Origin: Glaciimonas sp. PAMC28666 | Lineage (GTDB): Bacteria; Pseudomonadota; Gammaproteobacteria; Burkholderiales; Burkholderiaceae_D | DNA: 64,000 bases | Assembly (NCBI RefSeq): GCF_016917355.1 | Contig: NZ_CP070304.1 | Location: 2,542,001 to 2,606,000 of the forward strand | Reading direction: 5' to 3' | Shown: one piece after another, positions 27,716 through 37,415 of the stretch | Layout: each line of letters begins with the position of its first letter | How positions within the stretch are numbered: the first letter of the stretch is position 1 | Program-made: the position numbers and the translations under genes | Notes under the pieces: model-generated | Told to the model about the DNA's origin: nothing | Seen by the model: only the letters and a program-made list of their open reading frames with translations | Database searches by the model: none

Positions 27716-27808
27716 AGCACAACCGAGCAATACAGTTTTGCAGATAAAGTAAAAGTGTATCTAACAATACTCGTCCTGTCCCGCAATAATAATTCTATCG
27801 ATATACAT

Positions 27809-27841
27809 CAGAAATTCACCAGAAATTCACCAGATATACAC
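27809..27841. promoter_or_regulatory. three 11-bp direct repeats upstream of the aminotransferase gene
   Basis: CAGAAATTCAC (27809-27819), CAGAAATTCAC (27820-27830) and CAGATATACAC (27831-27841) are head to tail at one-helix-turn spacing, 30 bases before the start codon. Direct repeats are typical MocR-family operators, which makes this the best candidate site. Confidence 0.6.
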
Positions 27842-27870
27842 GAATAATTTTCTTACCTGAGGTGCGCACA

Positions 27871-29190
27871 ATGACCACTACCAATAGCCCAGCCGATCTG
27901 TCTGCTTTCTGGATGCCGTTTACCGGAAATAGGGACTTCAAAGAGGCGCCACGCCTATTGGAGTCAGCGTCCGGAGTGTATTATAAGGACGTAAAAGGTC
28001 GTCAAATTCTTGATGGTACTGCCGGTTTATGGTGTGTTCCGCTGGGACATGGGCAGCCAAAAATTGTCAAAGCAATACAGGATATGGTGGCTAAACTGGA
28101 TTTTGCCCCGACATTTCAGATGGGGCATCCGGCCGCTTTTGAGCTGGCAGACCGCCTCAAGCAATACACTAATAATCGTTTCAGCAAAGTGTTTTTTACC
28201 AATTCCGGTTCTGAATCAGTCGATACGGCGTTGAAAATGGCAATTGCCTATCATCGCGCACGCGGCGAGGGCACTCGCACCCGATTGATCGGGCGTGAGC
28301 GCGGCTACCATGGCGTCGGCTTTGGTGGCATCTCGGTCGGTGGGATTTCCGGCAATCGTAAAACCTTCGGCTCGTTGTTGACCGGAGTCGATCACATGCC
28401 GCATACCCACAACCTTGCCGAAAATGCTTATACCAAAGGCGTGCCGGAGTGGGGCGGTCATCTGGCCGAAGACCTTGAGCGTATCGTTGCTTTGCACGAT
28501 GCATCGAATATTGCGGCCGTCATCGTCGAACCGGTGGCCGGTTCAACCGGCATTCTGGTGCCGCCAAAAGGCTATTTAAAACGCTTGCGCGAAATTTGCA
28601 CCAAGCACGGCATCTTGCTGATTTTTGATGAAGTCATCACCGGTTTCGGGCGCCTGACGACGCCCTTCGCTTTTGACTATTTTGACGTCGAACCGGATCT
28701 GGTCACCTCTGCAAAAGGACTGACCAACGGCATGGTGCCGATGGGCGCAGTGTTTGTCAAACAGCACATATATGACGCCTTCATGGACGGCCCCGCCGGG
28801 ATTGAACTGTTCCATGGCTACACCTATTCCGGTCATCCGCTGGCTTGCGCCGCAGGTTTGGCGTCATTGGAAATATTTGAAAATGACGGGATTCTGGATC
28901 ACGCCAAGGATATTGCCGGCTATTGGGAAGAGGCAGTGCATTCGCTCAAAGGGTTGCCTCACGTTGTCGATATTCGCACCATCGGCTTGATTGCCGGCAT
29001 TGAACTCGCCTCGATTGAGGGCAAACCTGGTGCGCGTGCTTTCGACGCGTTCAAGCAAGCATTTGATAACGGTATTCTGATTCGTACCACCGGCGACATC
29101 ATTGCATTATCGCCACCGTTGGTTTTCCAAAAAGCCCATATTGATGAGCTGATCGGAAAGCTTTCCAGCGTTTTGAAAACCTTGAACTGA
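27871..29190 (+). CDS. bauA: omega-amino acid (beta-alanine):pyruvate aminotransferase
   Basis: This class III PLP enzyme moves the amino group of beta-alanine to pyruvate, giving malonate semialdehyde and alanine. The 439-residue product has the family stretch [47 protein letters not shown] and the PLP lysine Lys282 in [12 protein letters not shown] at 27862 is in frame, but ATG at 27871 has TGAGG about eight bases upstream and is preferred. The dehydrogenase gene follows after 68 bases. The neighbour and the conserved motifs favour beta-alanine over other omega-amino donors. Confidence 0.92.
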   Translation: MTTTNSPADLSAFWMPFTGNRDFKEAPRLLESASGVYYKDVKGRQILDGTAGLWCVPLGHGQPKIVKAIQDMVAKLDFAPTFQMGHPAAFELADRLKQYTNNRFSKVFFTNSGSESVDTALKMAIAYHRARGEGTRTRLIGRERGYHGVGFGGISVGGISGNRKTFGSLLTGVDHMPHTHNLAENAYTKGVPEWGGHLAEDLERIVALHDASNIAAVIVEPVAGSTGILVPPKGYLKRLREICTKHGILLIFDEVITGFGRLTTPFAFDYFDVEPDLVTSAKGLTNGMVPMGAVFVKQHIYDAFMDGPAGIELFHGYTYSGHPLACAAGLASLEIFENDGILDHAKDIAGYWEEAVHSLKGLPHVVDIRTIGLIAGIELASIEGKPGARAFDAFKQAFDNGILIRTTGDIIALSPPLVFQKAHIDELIGKLSSVLKTLN

Positions 29191-29258
29191 GTCCGATCTT
29201 CGATTGGAACCACGCTTTATTTATATCGCAACACCTGGATTTATTTAACGGAACACAC

Positions 29259-30776
29259 ATGTCAACTTTTTCGCCCAAAGCTCTACCTACCATTTCTCAC
29301 TTTATCAACGGCCAATTGGTTGATACCCAAAGCGGCCGGTATGCCGAAGTTTTTAATCCTGCGTTGGGCAAGCCTGTTGCCCAGGTTGCACTTGGCACCG
29401 CGCAAGAAGTGGATGCGGCAGTTGCCGCGGCCAGTGCAGCATTCCCGTCCTGGTCAAATACGCCACCACTGGCGCGGGCCCGGGTGCTGTTCAGATATTT
29501 GCAACTGATGCAACTGCACGCCGACGCTTTCGCGGAGGTATTAACCCGTGAGCACGGAAAAACCTTTGCGGATGCGCAGGGTGAAGTCGCACGCGGTATT
29601 GAAGTCATCGAATTTGCGGTCGGGATACCACAATTGCTGAAAGGCGAATTCACCGATCAAATCGCACGCGGCATCGATGCATGGTCGATGCGTCAACCGT
29701 TAGGCGTGGTGGCTGGAATTACGCCGTTTAATTTCCCGGTGATGGTGCCGATGTGGATGTTCCCGATTGCCCTTGCATGCGGTAATACTTTTATTTTGAA
29801 GCCGTCCGAGCGGGATCCATCGACTTCGTTGATGCAGGCTGATATGTTAAAACAAGCCGGATTGCCGGATGGTGTTTTCAATGTTATTCAGGGTGATAAA
29901 ACGACGGTCGATGCGCTGATCGATCATCCTGACGTGCAGGCGATCAGCTTTGTCGGCTCGACCCCGATTGCAGAATCCATTTATGCAAGAGGCTGCGCGA
30001 AAGGCAAGCGGGTTCAAGCGTTGGGCGGCGCAAAAAATCATATGGTCGTGATGCCCGACGCCGATATGCAAATGGCGATCGATGCGTTGGTCGGGGCCGC
30101 GTATGGCTCCGCCGGTGAACGCTGCATGGCGATTTCGGTCGCGGTTGCGGTCGGTGACGCGGGCGATAAACTGGTGGCTGCGTTGGCCGAACGAACTCGC
30201 TCGCTGAAAATCACCGACGGCATGCATAAGGATGCGGAGATGGGCCCGGTCGTGTCCGCCGCTGCCAAACAACGCATCGAACGTCTGATTGGTGTCGGCG
30301 TGGAAGAAGGCGCAACTTTGGTGGTTGATGGGCGCGGGCATCATGTCGCGGGCCACGAAAATGGTTTCTTCGTCGGCGGTACTTTGTTCGATCACGTTAC
30401 GCCGGAAATGTCGATCTACAAAGAGGAAATATTTGGTCCGGTATTGAGCATATTGCGCGCACCGGATGTGGCAACCGCGGTCAAGCTTATTAATGATCAT
30501 GAGTATGGAAACGGCGTCGCAGTGTTTACACGCGATGGCGGCGTCGCACGTGAATTCGTGCGACAAATTCAATGCGGCATGGTCGGTGTTAATGTGCCGT
30601 TGCCGGTGCCAATGGCGTTCAACAGTTTTGGGGGCTGGAAGCGCAGTATGTTTGGCGATCATCACATTTACGGACCGGAAGGCGTACGCTTTTATACACG
30701 TCATAAAGCAGTCATGCAACGCTGGCCCAACACCGCCAGTTCGGGTGCTGAATTTGCCTTTCCGCAGATGAAATAA
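29259..30776 (+). CDS. mmsA: CoA-acylating methylmalonate/malonate semialdehyde dehydrogenase
   Basis: The enzyme oxidises malonate or methylmalonate semialdehyde with NAD and CoA to acetyl-CoA or propionyl-CoA, releasing CO2. The 505-residue aldehyde dehydrogenase has the MmsA-type N-terminus ([15 protein letters not shown]), [23 protein letters not shown] and the catalytic Cys289 in [11 protein letters not shown]. Next to bauA it most likely completes beta-alanine degradation (BauC role). MmsA is used here as the family symbol. Confidence 0.93.
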   Translation: MSTFSPKALPTISHFINGQLVDTQSGRYAEVFNPALGKPVAQVALGTAQEVDAAVAAASAAFPSWSNTPPLARARVLFRYLQLMQLHADAFAEVLTREHGKTFADAQGEVARGIEVIEFAVGIPQLLKGEFTDQIARGIDAWSMRQPLGVVAGITPFNFPVMVPMWMFPIALACGNTFILKPSERDPSTSLMQADMLKQAGLPDGVFNVIQGDKTTVDALIDHPDVQAISFVGSTPIAESIYARGCAKGKRVQALGGAKNHMVVMPDADMQMAIDALVGAAYGSAGERCMAISVAVAVGDAGDKLVAALAERTRSLKITDGMHKDAEMGPVVSAAAKQRIERLIGVGVEEGATLVVDGRGHHVAGHENGFFVGGTLFDHVTPEMSIYKEEIFGPVLSILRAPDVATAVKLINDHEYGNGVAVFTRDGGVAREFVRQIQCGMVGVNVPLPVPMAFNSFGGWKRSMFGDHHIYGPEGVRFYTRHKAVMQRWPNTASSGAEFAFPQMK

Positions 30777-30804
30777 TCCGCACGCAAGAAACGATGCATT
30801 TCAA

Positions 30805-30842
30805 AATAATGGCATGAGTTATCTCATGCCATTATTTTTTTT
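30805..30842 (+). terminator. intrinsic terminator after mmsA
   Basis: AATAATGGCATGAG (30805-30818) and CTCATGCCATTATT (30823-30836) form a perfect 14-bp stem with a 4-base loop, followed by a run of T. Confidence 0.95.
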
Positions 30843-31270
30843 ATGGCGTTCAACAGCACGCCTCATGCCATGTATTGGTGAATATAAAAAGCGTTCCCAT
30901 GGTGCGGAAAATTATCGGAATGCACCTTTATGCAGACATTTATATTTACGCAAAAGAAGGATTGGCGGTACTATAAAAAGCACACATCAAGGCTTAAATA
31001 AAAACTATAAATGCGGTTCGAAAAATGCAGTGGTGTGAATACTATTGAAGCAAAAAAATAAAGCACTGAGATGCATCCCACAGGAGACTTCATATGTTCG
31101 AGCAATGCCGAATTTCGCAATCTTCCCGTAACTCCCCCGATCTGCATCCCATCGTTCACATATCGTTTTATTTTTGTCAGTTGCGCGCGCAATAACGTTG
31201 TGCAGACAGGATTAGTCGCCTATTGGCCCGGTCATAATCAAAATCCACGAAAGTGTATTTTGTGGCCTTC

Positions 31271-31286
31271 AGGCACAGAAATTGCT
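31271..31286 (+). promoter_or_regulatory. sigma-54 (RpoN)-like promoter of the ABC importer operon
   Basis: AGGCACAGAAATTGCT has GG at 31272-31273 and GC at 31284-31285 with exactly ten bases between. It matches 10 of the 12 specified positions of the sigma-54 consensus TGGCACG-N4-TTGCW. The start codon is about 110 bases downstream. The matching activator is not identified. Confidence 0.6.
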
Positions 31287-31396
31287 GTACTTATTTTATC
31301 AATCAGCGGCAAATCATCAGTAAGTAAAGTTTAAACAAACCGTAAACAAAATTGAGTGAAATTCTTTTTCGAACCGTCATTTTTGGAGATGTGATT

Positions 31397-32593
31397 ATGA
31401 TCAAGCGTCGTGATTTTCTAAAGCTTTCCGCACTTGCAACACCTGGCGCGCTAACGTTCGGCAATGTATTTGCACAGTCGGACGCGATTAAGTTCGGCTG
31501 TCCTGTTCCGATGTCCGGTGCTTTTGCCGCGAACGGCAAATACGCCGATATGGGAATGAAACTGGTGTTGCAAAAGTATGGAAAAGTGTTGGGTAAAAAT
31601 CTCACCTACACGACGATTGATACGGAGGGAAAGCCTGCGACAGCGGTGCGTAAACTGCAGGAAGCGGTCGACCAGGGCACGCACTTTTTTGCAGGTGGGA
31701 TTCTGTCATCCGAGTCGTTGGCAATGGGTAAAGAAGCGGAAAAAACCAAAAGCATTTTTATCACCACCGCAGGGGCGGATGAAATCACCGGCAGCGAGTG
31801 CAACGCAGCAACCTTCCGCTGGTCGGTGCCGACTTTTGGGGCGATTGCCCAGACCGTCCGTCCTTTGCTGGAAAAGCTACCTAAGGCCAAACGCTGGTAC
31901 ACCATTACGCCGCAATATGTATTTGGCGATGGTTTGCTGAATGCCGCAAAAGATGTCTTCAAGGAGAAGGGGATCGAGCATGTCGGCAATAGCTATCACT
32001 CGCTAGCCGAGAAAGAATTTAGTGGCTATTTAACGAATGCCATGGCTGCAAAACCGGATGTTTTACTGCTGTTGAATTTTGGTTCTCAGGCATCCGATGC
32101 TTTGCGTCAGGCGGTTAGCTTCGGGATGAAAAACAATATGACAATACTCATGGCCTGGGCTTCCGGCCTGGAGCAGTTCGAGGCATTGGGTCCGGATATT
32201 TGCGACGGGGTTTATTTCGGTGCCCAATACTGGCATGCGATTGACTCCCCGTTCAATAAAGAGTTCGTCAGCTTCGTCAATTCCAGCCTGAAGATCGATC
32301 CCAATTATAGTTTTGCCGGTTCGTATATTTGCACCAAGATTGTGTTGGACGCGATCATCAAGGCAAATAGTACCGATCCGAAAGCCGTGATTGCAGCGAT
32401 GGAGGGGGTGAAATATGAGGGACTTACTGGCGTCGAAGAAATTCGAAAAGGAGATCATCAGGTGATAAAAAATTATTATTTACTTAAAGGCAAAGCCAAA
32501 TCGAAGATGCGCAACAAAAACGATTTCGCGGATATCGTGTCGTTTGGTAAGTCGTTCCTTCCGCTGGATAAAACGATGTGCAAGATGACCTGA
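31397..32593 (+). CDS. ABC importer substrate-binding protein (LivJ/type 1 family)
   Basis: The 398-residue protein has a twin-arginine-like signal (MIKRRDFLKLSALATPGAL, cleavage after VFAQ or nearby). A type 1 periplasmic-binding fold of the branched-chain amino acid/amide class follows. An in-frame start at 31352 would bury the signal; ATG at 31397 has GGAG at 31385-31388 and is preferred. It is the first gene of SBP-permease-permease-ATPase-ATPase. The ligand cannot be read, but the downstream amidohydrolases suggest an amide, ureido or amino acid compound. Confidence 0.9.
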   Translation: MIKRRDFLKLSALATPGALTFGNVFAQSDAIKFGCPVPMSGAFAANGKYADMGMKLVLQKYGKVLGKNLTYTTIDTEGKPATAVRKLQEAVDQGTHFFAGGILSSESLAMGKEAEKTKSIFITTAGADEITGSECNAATFRWSVPTFGAIAQTVRPLLEKLPKAKRWYTITPQYVFGDGLLNAAKDVFKEKGIEHVGNSYHSLAEKEFSGYLTNAMAAKPDVLLLLNFGSQASDALRQAVSFGMKNNMTILMAWASGLEQFEALGPDICDGVYFGAQYWHAIDSPFNKEFVSFVNSSLKIDPNYSFAGSYICTKIVLDAIIKANSTDPKAVIAAMEGVKYEGLTGVEEIRKGDHQVIKNYYLLKGKAKSKMRNKNDFADIVSFGKSFLPLDKTMCKMT

Positions 32594-32676
32594 GTAAGCT
32601 ATTAGCGATAGTGGCGTTCGCAACTTTCGCCGGATGCGACGCCGCTATCCTTCAAATCATCAGTTTTTGAGGTGTC

Positions 32677-33537
32677 ATGAATATATATATCCTGCAAATC
32701 GCCAACGGTATCGGGATCGGCATGCTGTACTTCCTGCTTGCTGTGGGATTGAGCATCGTGTTCGGACTGCTGCGTTTCGTCAATTTTTCGCACGGCGCGT
32801 TTTATCTTATCGGTGCCTACTTTAGTTTTCAACTCGGCGAAATGGGGCTGAATTTCTGGTGGTCATTATTGGTCGCACCGTTAATCGTTGGCGTGTTTGC
32901 ATGGCTGGTCGAAAAGTTTGTATTACGGCACATTTACGCATTACCGCATCATTTTCATATTTTATTCACGGTGGGTCTGGCGCTGGTTTTACAAGAAGCG
33001 GTGATTTCCTATTGGGGACCGTTGGGCAACAATATTTCGCCGCCGGACATATTGCAGGGCGTGGTGATGTTAGGCAGTTTTATCTTCCCTAAATACCGTC
33101 TTTTTGTTATCGCCGTGACCGCTGTAATGGCATTGGTATTATGGTGGGTGCTTGAAGGAACCCGTCTCGGTGCGATTGTGCGTGCCGGCAGTGAATCGAC
33201 CGAAATGGTGTCGTTACTGGGACTAAATATCGACCGTATTTTCAGTCTGGTATTTGCGCTTGGCGCGCTGACGGCTGGACTCGCAGGTGCACTTGCAGCA
33301 CCGATACGCGGAGTTGATCCCTTCATGGGCGTGGAAGCATTGGGTATCGCTTTTGTCGTGGTCGTAATCGGTGGACTGGGTAGCTTTTTTGGTGCTCTGG
33401 CGGGTGGCTTATTGGTCGGCATTGTGCAAAGTCTGATGAGCACGATCTGGTCCGAGGGCGCACATTTGATGATTTATGTGGCGATGGCTGCGGTCATGCT
33501 GCTACGTCCTAACGGCCTGTTTGGCCGTTCAAGCTGA
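32677..33537 (+). CDS. ABC importer permease, LivH type
   Basis: The 286-residue inner-membrane protein has about eight hydrophobic segments and the LivH family stretches GLSIVFGLLRFVNFSHGAFYLIGAY and ALGIAFVVVVIGGLGSFFGALAGGL. The latter contains the EAA-like loop that contacts the ATPase. It follows the binding-protein gene by 83 bases and precedes the LivM-type permease by 11 bases. TGAGGTG precedes the start at 32677. Confidence 0.93.
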   Translation: MNIYILQIANGIGIGMLYFLLAVGLSIVFGLLRFVNFSHGAFYLIGAYFSFQLGEMGLNFWWSLLVAPLIVGVFAWLVEKFVLRHIYALPHHFHILFTVGLALVLQEAVISYWGPLGNNISPPDILQGVVMLGSFIFPKYRLFVIAVTAVMALVLWWVLEGTRLGAIVRAGSESTEMVSLLGLNIDRIFSLVFALGALTAGLAGALAAPIRGVDPFMGVEALGIAFVVVVIGGLGSFFGALAGGLLVGIVQSLMSTIWSEGAHLMIYVAMAAVMLLRPNGLFGRSS

Positions 33538-33548
33538 GGAGCGCAGCG

Positions 33549-34562
33549 ATGAAAATATTCGTCCATTATCGCTTCACGTTGCTGGTCATCGCAGTGGTAT
33601 TACTGCTGCCGCTAATGGTGAGTTCTGGCACGCTGGCAACGGAGGTATTGATTTTTGCACTGGCCGCGCTCGGCTGCAATCTGTTGCTTGGCTACACCGG
33701 ACTGATGTCATTCGGTCAGGGCATATTTCTAGGGGTTGGCAGTTATGCAACCGGTCTGGTGCTGCTTCATTGGCAGGTCTCCTTGTTGCCCTCGCTGCTC
33801 ATCGCCATGCTGGTTGGCGCTTTTGTGGCGTTATTAGTGGGCTGGTTTTCGATCCGTCAGCGCGGTACTTATTTTGTCATGCTAACCCTGGCTTTTGCGC
33901 AGATGTTTTACTTCCTTGCGTATACCCTGAAAGACGTTACCGGTGGCGACAATGGTTTGCTGAATATTCCGCGCCCAAACCTTGCCCTGTTTGGTAAAGT
34001 ATTGCTGCCGACGACGTCAGCCTGGCAGTATTACAGCTTTGTCGCGATCGTTTTTGTGCTGGTCTTTTGGTTATTGCAGCGTATCGTCGATTCGGTATTA
34101 GGTAGGACCTTGCTGGCGATTAGCGACAATGAAACGCGTGCCGCTGCGGTCGGTTACAACATCACGCTGCTCAAGCTGGCGGCCTTCGTTATTTCCGGTG
34201 CCGTTACGGGCCTGGCCGGCGGCCTGCATGCGATGATGACCGGCCTGGCACCATTGTCGAATATCGAATATCACACCAGTGAATCGATTCTGATTATGAC
34301 TGTGATTGGTGGCACGGGTAATTTATTTGCATCGGTGTTGGGAGCGGCATTTTATGTGTTGATCGGCAATTGGCTGTCGAGCTTATGGCCGCGTTGGTTG
34401 ATGTTGCTTGGATTGCTGCTGATTGCCGTCAGCCTTTACATGCATAAAGGATTATACGGTGTCGCGCAGTCGCTGGTAGCGTGTCTGAAGTCAGGGCGGC
34501 GCAGTAAAGAGGCCGATCCGGAGCCGATGAATAATCCGGAGATCAAGGAGACCCATTCATGA
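33549..34562 (+). CDS. ABC importer permease, LivM type
   Basis: The 337-residue inner-membrane protein has about ten hydrophobic segments and the LivM motifs LGCNLLLGYTGLMSFGQG and LKLAAFVISGAVTGLAGGL. A hydrophilic Lys/Glu-rich tail closes the protein. Its stop overlaps the ATG of the next gene by 4 bases (ATGA). It pairs with the LivH-type permease to form the membrane channel. Confidence 0.93.
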   Translation: MKIFVHYRFTLLVIAVVLLLPLMVSSGTLATEVLIFALAALGCNLLLGYTGLMSFGQGIFLGVGSYATGLVLLHWQVSLLPSLLIAMLVGAFVALLVGWFSIRQRGTYFVMLTLAFAQMFYFLAYTLKDVTGGDNGLLNIPRPNLALFGKVLLPTTSAWQYYSFVAIVFVLVFWLLQRIVDSVLGRTLLAISDNETRAAAVGYNITLLKLAAFVISGAVTGLAGGLHAMMTGLAPLSNIEYHTSESILIMTVIGGTGNLFASVLGAAFYVLIGNWLSSLWPRWLMLLGLLLIAVSLYMHKGLYGVAQSLVACLKSGRRSKEADPEPMNNPEIKETHS

Positions 34563-35326
34563 CAACGCCGATCCTGAAGGCCGTTAATGTCACTAAACGT
34601 TACGGCACCTTCACCGCCGTCAATAACATTACGTTGGACATCATGCCCGGCATAGTACATTCGGTCATTGGTCCAAATGGTGCCGGCAAGACGACGCTAT
34701 TTCATACGCTCACTGGTACCACGCCTATTACGTCAGGCAGCATTCTGATCGAAGGCGAAGAAATTGCGCACCTGCCCGGATTCAAACGCGTTCGTAAAGG
34801 TTTGGCGCGGTCATTTCAGGTGACTAGCCTGTTTACAAATTTGACTGTGCGGGAGAATTTGCGACTGGCGGCGCAAGGGCGTCGACCTGCTCAGGCTTTT
34901 AATCCGTGGCGACGGGCTGAATCGTTGACGGCAGCATGCGATATGGCCGACCAATTGATCGATAAGCTCAATTTGCTACCGGTAGCGAGCCGTCTGTCGG
35001 CGGAACTATCGCACGGCCAGCAACGCCGTCTGGAGGTTGGCATGGCGATGGCGGGACAGCCGAAAGTTATTTTTCTCGATGAACCGACCTCTGGAATGGG
35101 GATCGATGATATCGCTGAAATGAAGCGTCTGATACACGGTTTGCGCGACAACTACACGGTGCTGCTGATCGAACACAATATGGATATCGTCATGGATATT
35201 TCCGATCAGATTACCGTGATGCAGCAAGGGCAGATTCTGGCGCAAGGTAAGCCTGACGCTATTCGCAGCGATGAACGGGTCCGGCGCGCCTATCTTGGCA
35301 GCATGATTACCGGAGGACGAGCATGA
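34559..35326 (+). CDS. ABC importer ATPase, LivG type
   Basis: The 255-residue ATPase has Walker A GPNGAGKTT, the signature LSHGQQRRLEVGMAMA, Walker B VIFLDEPTSGM and an H-loop (LLIEHNMD). These are the LivG-class features, including the LARSFQVTSLFTNLTVRENL stretch. Note the signature reads LSHGQ rather than LSGGQ, which is common in this class. It overlaps both neighbours by 4 bases, so translation is coupled. Confidence 0.94.
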   Translation: MTTPILKAVNVTKRYGTFTAVNNITLDIMPGIVHSVIGPNGAGKTTLFHTLTGTTPITSGSILIEGEEIAHLPGFKRVRKGLARSFQVTSLFTNLTVRENLRLAAQGRRPAQAFNPWRRAESLTAACDMADQLIDKLNLLPVASRLSAELSHGQQRRLEVGMAMAGQPKVIFLDEPTSGMGIDDIAEMKRLIHGLRDNYTVLLIEHNMDIVMDISDQITVMQQGQILAQGKPDAIRSDERVRRAYLGSMITGGRA

Positions 35327-36051
35327 GCGAATTGATGCGCAACGGAATGATTTTGAAGGTTGAGGATATCAATAGCTATTACGGCAAGAGCCATATTTTG
35401 CAAGGCTTATCGATTGCGATTGCCGAGGGCGAAGTGGTGACGCTATTGGGGCGTAACGGTGCAGGTAAAAGCACGACCCTGAAAAGTATCGTCGGCGTGG
35501 TGCAGCCAAAGTCAGGCGCAGTCATTTTTCAAGGCGATAACGTGGCCGGGCTGCCAGCTTATAAAATCGCCTCGCGTGGCATTTGTCTGGTGCCCGAACA
35601 TCGCGGTATTTTTAAATTGCTGACGGTTGAAGAAAATCTAACGATGGCGGCGCGGCGCGAGTCAGCCTGGGGACTCGCTGATGTGTACAAAATATTCCCG
35701 CGATTGAAGGAGCGCCGCAAGAATGGCGGCGGTCAGTTATCGGGTGGCGAACAGCAAATGTTGGCGATTGGACGTGCCTTGATGACGCATCCCAAAGTGA
35801 TGATGCTGGATGAACCCGTCGAAGGACTGGCGCCGGTTATTGTCGATGAAATCGTCGCGCAATTAAAATTGATCAAAGCGACCGGCATGTCCATTATTTT
35901 GGTCGAGCAGAATCTGGAGGTCTGTACGCAACTCGCAGATCGTCATTACATCATCGAGCAAGGCCGGGTGGTATATGCCGCAAGCAACACCGAATTTTTA
36001 GCGGATGACGCCGCAAAGGATCGTTATCTCGGCGTGAATCTGGTGGCATAA
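35323..36051 (+). CDS. ABC importer ATPase, LivF type
   Basis: The 242-residue ATPase has Walker A GRNGAGKST, the signature QLSGGEQQMLAIGRAL, Walker B MMLDEPVEGLAP and the switch His replaced by Gln in VEQN, as is usual for LivF proteins. It starts inside the end of the LivG-type gene. An internal ATG at 35344 (MILKVEDINSYY) is closer to the typical family start, so the first seven residues are uncertain. Confidence 0.93.
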   Translation: MSELMRNGMILKVEDINSYYGKSHILQGLSIAIAEGEVVTLLGRNGAGKSTTLKSIVGVVQPKSGAVIFQGDNVAGLPAYKIASRGICLVPEHRGIFKLLTVEENLTMAARRESAWGLADVYKIFPRLKERRKNGGGQLSGGEQQMLAIGRALMTHPKVMMLDEPVEGLAPVIVDEIVAQLKLIKATGMSIILVEQNLEVCTQLADRHYIIEQGRVVYAASNTEFLADDAAKDRYLGVNLVA

Positions 36052-36099
36052 CGGCATCGGACAGCGCTGCACAATCGGAACAACATTCACGGAGTTATG

Positions 36100-37365
36100 A
36101 TGGATTCGAAAGCTATTTCAGACACCAGTAGGTTACGCATAGACGGGACGCGTTTGTGGCGCGCATTGATGGATCTTGGCGCTATCGGTGCGACACCAAA
36201 AGGTGGTGTGTGCCGGCTTGCGCTGACAGATCTCGATAAGCAGGGCCGTGACCTGGTTAGCGCCTGGGCCAGGGACGAGGGCATGAGCGTCACGGTCGAT
36301 CAGATCGGGAATATTTTTATGCGGCGTGCAGGACGCAACAATGACCTTCCGCCTGTGGTCACCGGTTCGCATATTGATACCCAACCTACCGGCGGTAAAT
36401 TCGATGGCAACTACGGTGTGTTGGCAGGACTTGAAGTGATCCGTACGTTGAATCAACATAATATTCAGACCGAGGCGCCGATTGAGGTGGCGGTATGGAC
36501 CAATGAAGAGGGATCGCGTTTTGTGCCGGTGATGATGGGGTCAGGCGTTTTCTGTGGCGCTTTCACGTTAGAGCACGCTTACGCGGCGACAGATACCGCT
36601 GGCATTAGCGTTCAGGATGCGCTTGCGCGCATTGGTTATATCGGCGACCAGAAAAGCGGCGATCATCCTATCGGTGCGTATTACGAAGCACACATTGAAC
36701 AAGGTCCGGTGCTGGAAAATGCCGATACTGTGATTGGCGTCGTACCCGCGGTGTTGGGATTGGCTTGGTACGACTGCACAGTGACCGGTTTCGAATCCCA
36801 CGCCGGTCCAACTCCCATGGCGATTCGCAAGGATGCGCTGCAGGTATCGACTTATATCATGCAGGAAGTTGTCGCGATTGCGTTGCGTTATGCGCCGTAT
36901 GGACGTGGTACGGTTGGTGCGGTTCAGGTGATGCCCAATAGTCGCAATGTGATTCCTGGAAAAGTAAAATTCTCGATCGATTTGCGCAATGTCAGCGATA
37001 CAACGCTGGATAGCATGAACGCAGATTTGTATGCATACATAGACAGGATACGTACTGAAAGTGGGCTTGCAATAGAGTTGGAGCGCGTCTCCTATTTTCC
37101 GCCTTGCGCATTCCATCCTGACTGCGTCGCCCAAGTACGCAATGCTGCGAATCTGCTCGGCTATGCCACAATGGACGTCGTGTCCGGCGCTGGTCACGAT
37201 GCTATTTATGCAGCGCGAGTGGCCCCGTCAGGAATGATTTTTGTTCCCTGCAAAGATGGGGTCAGCCATAATGAAATCGAAGACGCCAAGCCTGAACACC
37301 TGGAAGCCGGTGCCAATGTATTGCTGCATGCAATATTGGCCAGCGCCGTGCCGGTGTTTGACTAA
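36100..37365 (+). CDS. M20-family N-carbamoyl-beta-alanine/N-carbamoyl-amino acid amidohydrolase
   Basis: This Zn- or Mn-dependent amidase family includes beta-ureidopropionase, L-carbamoylase and allantoate amidohydrolase. The 421-residue product has the metal-site motifs GSHIDTQPTGGKFDGNYGVL and WTNEEGSRF, the IEQGPVLE loop and the lid dimerisation domain (VTGFESHAGPTPM). Two ATGs are adjacent; 36100 is better spaced from GGAG at 36091-36094 than 36097. Next to an importer and beta-alanine catabolic genes, hydrolysis of N-carbamoyl-beta-alanine to beta-alanine, CO2 and ammonia is the best guess, but allantoate or another ureido acid cannot be excluded. Confidence 0.87.
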   Translation: MDSKAISDTSRLRIDGTRLWRALMDLGAIGATPKGGVCRLALTDLDKQGRDLVSAWARDEGMSVTVDQIGNIFMRRAGRNNDLPPVVTGSHIDTQPTGGKFDGNYGVLAGLEVIRTLNQHNIQTEAPIEVAVWTNEEGSRFVPVMMGSGVFCGAFTLEHAYAATDTAGISVQDALARIGYIGDQKSGDHPIGAYYEAHIEQGPVLENADTVIGVVPAVLGLAWYDCTVTGFESHAGPTPMAIRKDALQVSTYIMQEVVAIALRYAPYGRGTVGAVQVMPNSRNVIPGKVKFSIDLRNVSDTTLDSMNADLYAYIDRIRTESGLAIELERVSYFPPCAFHPDCVAQVRNAANLLGYATMDVVSGAGHDAIYAARVAPSGMIFVPCKDGVSHNEIEDAKPEHLEAGANVLLHAILASAVPVFD

Positions 37366-37415
37366 GTGCACTCTGGTGTCCTTAGTTTGTGGAAGAATTT
37401 TATAGGAACAAGCAA

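Larger units (their letters stand above)
30777..31396. other. intergenic region upstream of the ABC importer operon
   Basis: No gene is supported in this 620-base AT-rich stretch. It holds the mmsA terminator, an inverted pair GGTGC (30901-30905)/GCACC (30922-30926), a perfect palindrome TTGCGCGCGCAA (31181-31192) and a sigma-54-like promoter (31271-31286). The small open frames here (for example 31071-31334) have no ribosome-binding site or recognisable product. Confidence 0.6.

Noticed and set aside
30901-30926. NtrC-binding site
   Set aside because: The half-sites are in the order GGTGC...GCACC, the reverse of the usual GCAC...GGTGC arrangement, so it is kept only as a low-interest palindrome.
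31071-31334. 87-residue open frame upstream of the importer operon
   Set aside because: No ribosome-binding site or known motif is present, and it covers the palindrome and the sigma-54-like promoter.
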